From: Actinomycetes bacterium
GTDB taxonomy: Bacteria; Actinomycetota; Actinomycetes; Actinomycetales; Cellulomonadaceae
Reading direction: 5' to 3'
Length of the DNA stretch: 9,309 nt
Assembly: GCA_023418375.1 (NCBI GenBank)
Contig: JAEZZV010000164.1
Coordinates: 1 to 9,309 of the forward strand
The first letter of the stretch is position 1. The number at the start of each line of letters is the position of its first letter. Under the pieces are notes generated by a model. That model saw nothing but the letters and a program-made list of their open reading frames with translations. It searched no databases and was not told the DNA's origin. This document shows, piece after piece, positions 1 to 5,824 of the stretch. Position numbers and translations under genes: made by a program.

Positions 1-83
1 GTGAACTGGGGCGTCGGCGCGAGCGCGGTCACGCGGGTATTGTGCCCGCCGGGGCGCGCGGCACGCCGGGCCGCGCCCGCCTC

Positions 84-89
84 TAGGGT
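84..89 (+). promoter_or_regulatory. -10 box of a leaderless promoter for the GH114 lipoprotein gene
   Basis: TAGGGT matches the actinobacterial -10 form TANNNT. Six bases separate it from the ATG at 96, so a transcript starting at the usual distance from a -10 box would begin on the A of the start codon. No Shine-Dalgarno is visible between the box and the ATG, which fits leaderless translation. I see no convincing -35 hexamer at 17-18 bp spacing. Confidence 0.5.
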
Positions 90-95
90 CGGACC

Positions 96-1031
96 ATGGC
101 GCGCCTCCTCGGGACGCCTGGCGCCCGGCGCCGGGCGCGCACGGCGACCGCGGCCGTCGCCCTCGTCGCCCTCCTCGGGTCGTGCGGGCAGGCCGCGGCC
201 GACCGGGCGGTGATCAGCCTGCCGCCCGCGAACGGGACGTTCGACTACCAGCTCGGCGGCGCCTACCCGCCGGCCGACGACGTCCAGGTGGTCAGCCGCG
301 ACCGGACCGAGGACCCCGTGCCCGGCGTGTACTCGCTCTGCTACGTCAACCTGCTGCAGACCCAGCCCGACGGACCCGGGCAGTCCGCGACCGACCCGCC
401 CTACGGCACGACGGCCTGGTGGGACCTGAACCACCCCGACCTGCTCCTGCGGGACGCGGCGGGGCAGCTGGTGACGGACGACGCCTGGGGCGAGGCCCTG
501 TTCGACGTCCGCACCCCGGACCAGCGGGACGCCCTCCTCGCGATCCAGCGCGACTGGATCGCCGGCTGCGCGGACGCGGGCTTCGACGCCGTCGAGCCCG
601 ACAACCTCGACACCCACACGCGGTCCGGGGGCCTGCTGACCTTCGCGCAGACCCGGGCGTACCTCGAGCTCGTCGTCCCGTTCGCGCACGCCCGCGGGCT
701 GGCGGTCGCGCAGAAGAACACCGCGGGCGACGACGGGTACGGCACCACCGGCGACCGGTTCGTCGCCACCGACCCGCCGCAGGGCTTCGACTTCGCGATC
801 GCCGAGGAGTGCGGCCGCTTCGAGGAGTGCGACGCCTACACCGCCGTCTACGGCGACCGGGTGTACGAGATCGAGTACACCGACGACAACCCGCCCGTGA
901 CCAGGGACGGCGCGACGCGGACGGTCTTCGAGTGGGCGTGCCACGACCGGGGCGCCTCGATCTCGGTGCTGCTGCGCGACCGTGACCTCGTCCCGGCGGG
1001 CGACCCGGCGTACCACGTCGAGACCTGCTGA
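96..1031 (+). CDS. Secreted lipoprotein, GH114 family (endo-alpha-1,4-polygalactosaminidase-like)
   Basis: The 311-residue protein resembles the GH114 TIM-barrel family, which cleaves alpha-1,4-linked galactosamine polymers. Residues 1-30 form a lipoprotein signal: an Arg-rich start (RRRAR), a hydrophobic stretch, then lipobox L-G-S-C with lipidation predicted at Cys30. The mature protein should therefore sit on the outer face of the membrane. Family landmarks run in order: FDYQLGGAY (49-57) opening the barrel, VYSLCYVNL (78-86), GFDAVEPDNLD (162-172) with Asp169 as a candidate catalytic acid, VAQKN (204-208), and EECGRFEEC followed by YEIEY (237-261). Six cysteines remain after lipidation removes Cys30 from the count (82, 158, 239, 245, 282, 311), so disulfides are possible. 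The ATG at 96 is preferred because it gives a complete lipobox and follows a correctly placed -10 box. The gene converges with the GGDEF-EAL gene. The family assignment rests on recognised motifs; the exact substrate is not shown. Confidence 0.8.
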   Translation: MARLLGTPGARRRARTATAAVALVALLGSCGQAAADRAVISLPPANGTFDYQLGGAYPPADDVQVVSRDRTEDPVPGVYSLCYVNLLQTQPDGPGQSATDPPYGTTAWWDLNHPDLLLRDAAGQLVTDDAWGEALFDVRTPDQRDALLAIQRDWIAGCADAGFDAVEPDNLDTHTRSGGLLTFAQTRAYLELVVPFAHARGLAVAQKNTAGDDGYGTTGDRFVATDPPQGFDFAIAEECGRFEECDAYTAVYGDRVYEIEYTDDNPPVTRDGATRTVFEWACHDRGASISVLLRDRDLVPAGDPAYHVETC

Positions 1032-1101
1032 CGGCCGGAGAAGGACCGCCGCGGACGAGCTCGCGCGCAGCTCGCAGCACCTCGACGAGCTGGTCGGCCG
1101 T
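1031..1101. terminator. Possible bidirectional terminator between convergent genes
   Basis: The 78 bp between the two convergent stops contain an outer inverted repeat, ACGGCCG (1031-1037) with CGGCCGT (1095-1101). Inside it lies a 6-bp hairpin, CGAGCT (1056-1061) with AGCTCG (1069-1074), with a 7-base loop. There is no T tract. Position between convergent genes supports a terminator role, but in DNA this GC-rich short repeats arise easily by chance. Confidence 0.25.
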
Positions 1102-1109
1102 TTCCGGGT

Positions 1110-3206
1110 CTAGCTCGGGCGCGGCTTGCGGGCGGTCAGGGCGTGCTCGGCGAGCACGGCGGCCATGCGCTCCGGCGGCATCGGGCGACCGAGGAACCAC
1201 CCCTGGCCGAGCGCACAGCCGAGGTCGAGGAGACGGTCGCGCTGCTCGCGCGTCTCGATGCCCTCGGCGATCACGTCGAGGCCGTACGCGCGGCCGAGCT
1301 CGAGGATCGTGCGGACCAACTGGTCACCCCCGCTGCCGCTGCCGGAGCCCGAGACGAACGACCTGTCGATCTTCAGGATGTCCACGGGGTAGCGACACAG
1401 GTAGCCGAGGCCGGAGAACCCTGTGCCGAAGTCGTCCAGGACGACGGCGCAGCCGAGTGTGCGCAGCTCCTCGAGCCGGGCGACCATCTCCGCCTCGTCC
1501 TCGAGCAGGACGGACTCGGTGATCTCCAGGTACAGCGAGCTCCCGTCCAGCCCCTGGTCCGCCAGGACGCGGCGGACGTCCTGGACGAAGCCCGGGTCGC
1601 GCAGCTGGTGCACAGAGACGTTGACGCCGACGGCGATGTGCGGGTACCGCTCGTGCCAGTGCGCGAGCTGACGGCACGCCTCGGCGAGCACCCACCGCCC
1701 GATCGGCACGATGGCGCCCGTGACCTCGGCGAGCGGGATGAACTCCCCCGGCGGGACCAGCCCGAGGACCGGGTGCTGCCAGCGCAGGAGGGCCTCGCCG
1801 CCCGTGACCTGACCGTCCGGCAGGAGCACCACCGGCTGGTACTCGAGCCGGAGCTCGCCGCGCTCCAGCGCCAGCTGGAGGTCGGCCTGGAGCTCGAGCC
1901 GCTCGAGCAGCGCGGCGTGCAGCTGCGGCTCGTAGGTGACGACCCGGCTGCCGTGCAGGCCCTTGCCGCGGTACATTGCGGCGTCGGCGTTGCGCACCAG
2001 CTCCTCGGCGTCAGGCAGGGGCAGCTCCGGGTCGACGTACGCGATGCCGACCGTGGCCCCCACGTGCACCGCCCGCCCGCTGATGGTGAACGACCGCTGG
2101 ACCTCGGCGACGATGCGCTCGCCGACCGCCGCGGCGTCGAGCGGGTCACGCACGTTCTCCAGCAGGACGGCGAACTCGTCGCCCCCGAAGCGCGCCACGG
2201 TGCCGTCGCGCACGCAGCCGCGGATCCGCTCACTGACGGCGCACAGCAGCTCGTCGCCGGCCGCGTGCCCCAGGGTGTCGTTGACCGCCTTGAACCGGTC
2301 GAGGTCGATGAACAGGACGGCGGGGACCCCCGCCTCGGGGTCGATCCGGGCGAGCTCGTGCGCGAGCCGCTCCATGAAGAGCTGGCGGTTCGGGGTGCCC
2401 GTCAGCGGGTCCCGGAACGCCTCCTCGATGAACTCCAAGGTGCGGGCCTCGGCGAGCGCGAGGCTGGCGTGCTCGGCGAACGAGGTCAGCAGCGCGAGCC
2501 CCTCGGCGTCCACCCGGGCACCGTGCGGCACGCGCGCGCGGAGCACGCCGACGGGCGTCCCGTGGACGTGCACGGGGACCTCCGCGACGTCGTCGCCCGC
2601 CTCGATCGCCGGGCCCACGACGATGGGCCGGTCCGGCTCCACGGCGTGCGCGAGGACGAGGCAGACCTCCAGCCCGTGCAGCACCCGCGAGGCGCCGTCC
2701 GTGACGGCGTTGAGGACCACCGGGAGCGGCTCGCGGTGCGAGATCGCCCGCTGCAGGTCCAGCAGGACCTGGAGCACGACCTGCCGGCCGCGCTCGCGCT
2801 CGAGCACGGCGAGCATGTCGAGGACGAGCCCGAGCGAGCCGGCCATGCCCATGACGAGGTTGCGGTCCGCCTGGCTGAAGGACCCGTCGCTCCGGGCGAC
2901 GACGAGCGTGCCGTGCGTCCCCGCGGCCCACGGCGCCGCGAGCGTCGAGCACGGCCCCAGCGAGCCGAGCGTGGCCTCCCCGATCCCTGGCTTGACCTGC
3001 GTGAGCGCCTCTTCGGGCGGCCCGGCCTGCCCGAACCCGACGGCCATCGCCAGCTGACCGCCCACGACGACCGCCCCGACCTCCGCGTCGAACTCCTCGG
3101 CGACGAGCTCGGCGGCCAGGCTGATCGCGGACACGACGTCGTCGCACCGACTGATCGCGTTGAGGAACTCGACCAGGCGATGCGGAGGCGTCGGGATGCC
3201 GTCCAT
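1110..3206 (-). CDS. Tandem-GAF GGDEF-EAL protein, predicted diguanylate cyclase/phosphodiesterase
   Basis: The 698-residue cytoplasmic protein has two GAF-like sensor domains (about 10-135 and 145-255), a GGDEF domain (about 262-425) and an EAL domain (about 435-685), with no membrane segment. The cyclase half has DPLTGTPNR (266-274), FIDLDRFKAVND (299-310) and an exact GGDEF (341-345). The inhibitory RxxD site expected just upstream reads VRDG, so product inhibition by the classic site is unlikely. The EAL half keeps the usual metal and catalytic residues: E471 in EALLRW, N529 in VNVS, E561 in EITE, D591/D592 in DDFGTG, K612, E648 and Q668. Both activities are therefore possible: synthesis of c-di-GMP from GTP and its cleavage to pGpG. 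The loop at 619-627 is a Ser-Gly repeat. The ATG at 3206 is chosen because GAGGGA lies 7 bases upstream of it. It starts 11 bp after the FIST stop, which implies coupled translation. Confidence 0.92.
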   Translation of the reverse strand: MDGIPTPPHRLVEFLNAISRCDDVVSAISLAAELVAEEFDAEVGAVVVGGQLAMAVGFGQAGPPEEALTQVKPGIGEATLGSLGPCSTLAAPWAAGTHGTLVVARSDGSFSQADRNLVMGMAGSLGLVLDMLAVLERERGRQVVLQVLLDLQRAISHREPLPVVLNAVTDGASRVLHGLEVCLVLAHAVEPDRPIVVGPAIEAGDDVAEVPVHVHGTPVGVLRARVPHGARVDAEGLALLTSFAEHASLALAEARTLEFIEEAFRDPLTGTPNRQLFMERLAHELARIDPEAGVPAVLFIDLDRFKAVNDTLGHAAGDELLCAVSERIRGCVRDGTVARFGGDEFAVLLENVRDPLDAAAVGERIVAEVQRSFTISGRAVHVGATVGIAYVDPELPLPDAEELVRNADAAMYRGKGLHGSRVVTYEPQLHAALLERLELQADLQLALERGELRLEYQPVVLLPDGQVTGGEALLRWQHPVLGLVPPGEFIPLAEVTGAIVPIGRWVLAEACRQLAHWHERYPHIAVGVNVSVHQLRDPGFVQDVRRVLADQGLDGSSLYLEITESVLLEDEAEMVARLEELRTLGCAVVLDDFGTGFSGLGYLCRYPVDILKIDRSFVSGSGSGSGGDQLVRTILELGRAYGLDVIAEGIETREQRDRLLDLGCALGQGWFLGRPMPPERMAAVLAEHALTARKPRPS

Positions 3207-3213
3207 CGCGTCG

Positions 3214-3219
3214 TCCCTC
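3214..3219 (-). promoter_or_regulatory. Shine-Dalgarno of the GGDEF-EAL gene, overlapping the FIST stop codon
   Basis: On the minus strand the bases read TGAGGGACGACGCGATG: GAGGGA shares bases with the TGA stop of the FIST gene and lies 7 bases before the ATG at 3206. A ribosome finishing the FIST gene therefore covers the start site of the next gene. This decides the start against longer in-frame readings, which would run into the FIST gene. Confidence 0.65.
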
Positions 3220-4357
3220 AGGTCAGTGCCATGAGCGCCAGCGTGGCGTTGTGGACGCCCCGCGCGCCCCTGGTCCGGGCGAACTCGCCCATCGTGTAGA
3301 AGCCTGCCACGGGCACGCCGGGCAGGTACTCGGCCATCGTCGCGACCTCGTCCGTGAGCGCGTCCTCGCCGAGGACGGCGCGCCGGGCGGCGCAGTCGAA
3401 CGCGATGACGCCGACGGGTTCCAGGCCCCCGAGCTCCGTGAGGAGCGCCTCGCACGCGGCCCGCGTGCCGTCGGCGACCGTTCCCGCGTCACCCTCCATC
3501 GCGGTCAGCATGCTGCCGCGTGGCACGTCACCGCAGATGAGCGAGCCGTCGTCCCAGCCGATGCCGAGAACCGCACGGATCTCCTCGCCGCCGGACCGCG
3601 TGAGGCACACCGGGTGCGACAGGCCGAGGCGCCGCCAGGCCTGCGGGTCGGACGTCGACCGGAGCCGCGCGCCGAGCGCCTCCTCGATGCTGTCGGCAGC
3701 AGGCCGGTCGTTCAGGGTGAAGACCCGCTGGCCGTCGCTCTCGGTGACCACCATCGGCTCGCCGAGGCGGCGCCAGCCGTGCCCGACGCCGATGGCGATC
3801 GGGCTCGGCGAGCCCAGCCCGACCCCGACGACGACGCCGGTGAGCACCTCGTCGCCATGGATCTGGAAGGTGGCCTGCATGGCGAGCTCGTCGCCCGCGC
3901 AGCCTCCGACGAAGGGGACCTCGGCACCGGCGACGCCGTACGCGCCCCGGACGACCTCGGACCGCGCGCCGGCCAGGCCGTCGGCGATCAGCAGCAGCGC
4001 ACGGTGCGGAGCGTCGAGGCCGAGCAGCGCGGACGCCGCCTGCTCGCCGGCCTGCCGGGCGCCGTCCTCGAACCGGCCGACCGCCGTGCGCACCTGAACG
4101 CCCTCGCCGCCGAGGCCGATGGCCACGACGTGGCCCGAGCCCACGGATGCCAGGGAGATCTCCCCGGACGTGGTGCACCCCACGACGGGGACGTCGGCGC
4201 CGAGCACCTCGCGGGCCGCCACGGCCACCGCCGGCACGTCGAGCGCCGGGGAGACGAAGAGGATCACGAGCGCAGGCGTCCGGCCACCCGAGGCCTGCGT
4301 CACGGCAGCGACGGTGGCCGCGCGGGCGTCGGCGTCGCGCGAGACACCGACCTCCAT
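3218..4357 (-). CDS. FIST-domain sensory protein (FIST_N plus FIST_C)
   Basis: The 379-residue protein matches the FIST N and C domain architecture, a stand-alone cytoplasmic ligand-sensing module often found beside c-di-GMP enzymes, chemoreceptors and kinases. Landmarks are VVGCTTSGEI (58-67), VPFVGGCAGDE (147-157), IGVGHGWRRLGEP (189-201), then VTESDGQRVFTLNDRPA (204-220). The C-terminal end is VAGFYTMGEFARTRGARGVHN (350-370) followed by ATLALMALT, a typical FIST_C ending. No signal peptide or membrane segment is present. The start is uncertain. The ATG at 4357 begins right at the domain but has no Shine-Dalgarno. In-frame GTGs at 4393 and 4441 would add 12 or 28 residues, and the latter lies 14 bases after the ROK stop, also without a clear Shine-Dalgarno. 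The ligand cannot be read from sequence. The neighbouring GGDEF-EAL protein is the probable output partner (inference). Confidence 0.85.
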   Translation of the reverse strand: MEVGVSRDADARAATVAAVTQASGGRTPALVILFVSPALDVPAVAVAAREVLGADVPVVGCTTSGEISLASVGSGHVVAIGLGGEGVQVRTAVGRFEDGARQAGEQAASALLGLDAPHRALLLIADGLAGARSEVVRGAYGVAGAEVPFVGGCAGDELAMQATFQIHGDEVLTGVVVGVGLGSPSPIAIGVGHGWRRLGEPMVVTESDGQRVFTLNDRPAADSIEEALGARLRSTSDPQAWRRLGLSHPVCLTRSGGEEIRAVLGIGWDDGSLICGDVPRGSMLTAMEGDAGTVADGTRAACEALLTELGGLEPVGVIAFDCAARRAVLGEDALTDEVATMAEYLPGVPVAGFYTMGEFARTRGARGVHNATLALMALT

Positions 4358-4455
4358 CCAGCGCGCGCGGGGGGAGGGCGCAGGAGTGCTCACGCCGTGC
4401 TCATCGGCCGCGCGCGCGAGCTCGTGAGGGGATCGCGCCACGGCGACCCAGGGGC

Positions 4456-5646
4456 TCAGGCCCCGCGACTGAACAGGCCCTCGCTGCGCGCCAGCGCGGC
4501 CGCCCCCACGAGCGGCGCCTCGGCGCCCCACCGCCCGACGAGGATCGCGGTGCCACGGGCCATCGTCGGCGGCGCGTAGCGGCGCACGGCCTCCCGCACC
4601 CCGTCCGCGATGACCGCGCTCGCCGCACCGAGGCTGCCGTCGATCACGATGGCGTCCGGGTCGACGAAGACGACGGCGTCGGCCAGACGCCGTCCGAGCG
4701 CGTGCCCGAAGCCGAGCAGGGCACGGACGACGTCGTGGTCGTCGTCGGCCGCGCCGCGCGCGACATCGGTCTGGCTGAACGGCCGCCCATGGGCCTCGGC
4801 GAGCGCGTCGAGCAGCGCCGGCACGCTGCGGGTGTGCCAGAAGCACCCGCGAGCACCGCAGTGGCAGAGGCGACCCTCGTCGTCGGCGTGCAGGTGCCCG
4901 ATCTCCCCCGCGAGTCGCGAGTGACCGCGGTGCAGCCTGCCGTTCAGGACCAGCCCCGCGCCGGTGCCGTGGGCCAGGCTGACGTGGAGGACGGAGTCGA
5001 GGCCTGCACCGGCGCCGAGGAGCGCCTCGCCCAGCGCCGCCAGGTTCGCGTCGTTCTCCGTGAAGACGGGGCAGCCGAGGCGGTCGGCGACCACCTCGAC
5101 GGGTGAGCGTTCGTCCCAGGTGCGGAACCGCCGGAGGTGGCCGCTCGCGGCCGCCGCACCCGTCCGCGACCCACGGGCGAAGTCCGACGGGCCGGGCAGG
5201 CCCACGACGGCCATCGAGAGCGCCGGCGCGCCCGCCCGGCCCGCCGTGAACGCCTGGGCGACGACCTCGTCGAGCGCGGCGAGCGCCGGCTCGGGGTGGG
5301 CGCCCGCGGCGGAGACCTCCAGGGCGGCCACCTCGCGCGACGCGATGACCGTGCCATCGGCGTCGACCACGCCGGCGACCGTGCCGTGCGCGGCGGCGAC
5401 CAGGACGCCGATCGGGCCCGGGCGCTCGGAGAGCGACCACCGCCGGGCCGGGCGCCCGCGGCCCGCCGGACCGGCGGGGTGCTCCTCGACGGCTCCGACC
5501 TGCGCCAGGCGCGTCAGCGCGTGGACGACGGTCGTGCGCGGGAGGCCGGTGCCGAGCGAGATGTCCGCGGCGGTCAGGCGACGCCCGTCCGCCAGCTCCG
5601 CGAGCACGGCCCGCGGCGCCGAGCCCTGCACGGTCACGCTGGTCAT
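4456..5646 (-). CDS. ROK-family transcriptional repressor
   Basis: The 396-residue protein has an N-terminal winged helix (about 8-70: an ADISLGTGLPRTTVVHALTRL-type recognition region and a GRGRPARRW wing) followed by a ROK sugar-binding fold. ROK landmarks are ENDAN (197-201), HGTGAGLVLNG (226-236) and GEIGH (247-251). The zinc motif CHCGARGC (261-268) gives ligands H251, C261, C263 and C268, with the same His-to-Cys spacing as in E. coli Mlc. The DxGxTK phosphate loop of ROK sugar kinases is absent: the corresponding stretch reads VLVAAAHGTV (81-90). That supports a regulator rather than a kinase. The ATG at 5646 is chosen over an upstream in-frame ATG because a -35/-10 pair is placed exactly for leaderless transcription from it. 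It is divergent to the first esterase gene and probably represses it and itself (inference). The effector is probably a sugar, identity unknown. Confidence 0.9.
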   Translation of the reverse strand: MTSVTVQGSAPRAVLAELADGRRLTAADISLGTGLPRTTVVHALTRLAQVGAVEEHPAGPAGRGRPARRWSLSERPGPIGVLVAAAHGTVAGVVDADGTVIASREVAALEVSAAGAHPEPALAALDEVVAQAFTAGRAGAPALSMAVVGLPGPSDFARGSRTGAAAASGHLRRFRTWDERSPVEVVADRLGCPVFTENDANLAALGEALLGAGAGLDSVLHVSLAHGTGAGLVLNGRLHRGHSRLAGEIGHLHADDEGRLCHCGARGCFWHTRSVPALLDALAEAHGRPFSQTDVARGAADDDHDVVRALLGFGHALGRRLADAVVFVDPDAIVIDGSLGAASAVIADGVREAVRRYAPPTMARGTAILVGRWGAEAPLVGAAALARSEGLFSRGA

Positions 5647-5652
5647 GGCCGG

Positions 5653-5681
5653 ATCGTAGACGCCGGCATGATTAACGTCCA
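5653..5681 (-). promoter_or_regulatory. Promoter of the ROK gene, apparently leaderless
   Basis: On the minus strand, TGGACG (5681-5676; four of six matches to TTGACA) is followed by a 17-bp spacer and TACGAT (5658-5653, TANNNT). Six bases then lead to the ATG at 5646, so the transcript should start on the start codon. No Shine-Dalgarno is present. The -35 box lies inside the 20-bp palindrome at 5673-5692. Confidence 0.6.
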
Positions 5682-5692
5682 TATTGTCGTTA
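5673..5692. promoter_or_regulatory. Candidate ROK operator: 20-bp imperfect palindrome
   Basis: TAACGTCCATATTGTCGTTA has two 10-base arms matching at 8 of 10 positions about a centre between 5682 and 5683. It is AT-rich in otherwise very GC-rich DNA, overlaps the -35 box of the ROK gene, and ends 32 bp before the -35 box of the divergent esterase gene. Position and symmetry suit autoregulation by a dimeric repressor. That ROK binds here is inference. Confidence 0.5.
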
Positions 5693-5724
5693 CTTATCCC
5701 TCCATGAACACTTCTTTCCATCTA

Positions 5725-5754
5725 TTGACGACCATCGACGACCGCGCCTAGCGT
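5725..5754 (+). promoter_or_regulatory. Promoter of the first esterase gene
   Basis: TTGACG (5725-5730) matches the -35 consensus at five of six bases. An 18-bp spacer leads to TAGCGT (5749-5754, TANNNT). Transcription would start near 5761, giving a 5' UTR of about 64 bases before the ATG at 5825. The spacer contains a 10-bp-period direct repeat of GACGACC (from 5727 and 5737), which places two copies on one face of the helix. Confidence 0.6.
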
Positions 5755-5766
5755 CCGAGTCCTCGG
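5755..5766. promoter_or_regulatory. Short palindrome at the predicted esterase transcription start
   Basis: CCGAG-TC-CTCGG is a 5-bp inverted repeat with a 2-base centre lying directly after the -10 box and across the predicted start near 5761. A repressor bound here would block initiation. It is short and GC-rich, so chance is a real alternative, and its sequence is unlike the palindrome at 5673-5692. Confidence 0.25.
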
Positions 5767-5824
5767 CCCCGGCAGCGCCGCCCGCACGACGGCCCGCCGG
5801 GCACCACCGAAGGAAGGGACACCG

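Noticed and set aside
1..213. Open frame from the window edge overlapping the GH114 start
   Set aside because: It is Arg/Pro/Ala-rich and overlaps the lipoprotein signal sequence in another frame, with no Shine-Dalgarno and no domain. I cannot exclude that bases 1-80 belong to an upstream gene's flank, but nothing supports a gene here.
1143..3299. 718-codon open frame on the plus strand
   Set aside because: It is the antisense shadow of the GGDEF-EAL gene, whose motifs are intact. The plus-strand translation is low-complexity and matches no family I know.
4361..4425. Alternating CG tracts between the ROK and FIST genes as a possible special structure
   Set aside because: Runs of alternating C and G are frequent throughout this GC-rich window. 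The two tracts here are short, and nothing else marks them.
4358..5440. Long N-terminal extension of the FIST frame into the ROK gene
   Set aside because: The extension is an alternate-frame reading of the ROK coding sequence and is Arg/Gly-rich without a domain. The real start lies between 4357 and 4441.
5647..5721. Longer ROK start adding 25 residues (ATG at 5721)
   Set aside because: It would place the ROK -35/-10 boxes and the palindrome inside the coding sequence. The added residues lie outside the winged-helix domain and come from AT-rich intergenic DNA.
5137..5751. 204-codon plus-strand frame running through the divergent intergenic region
   Set aside because: Most of it is antisense to the ROK gene, its composition is low-complexity, and it crosses the promoter region.
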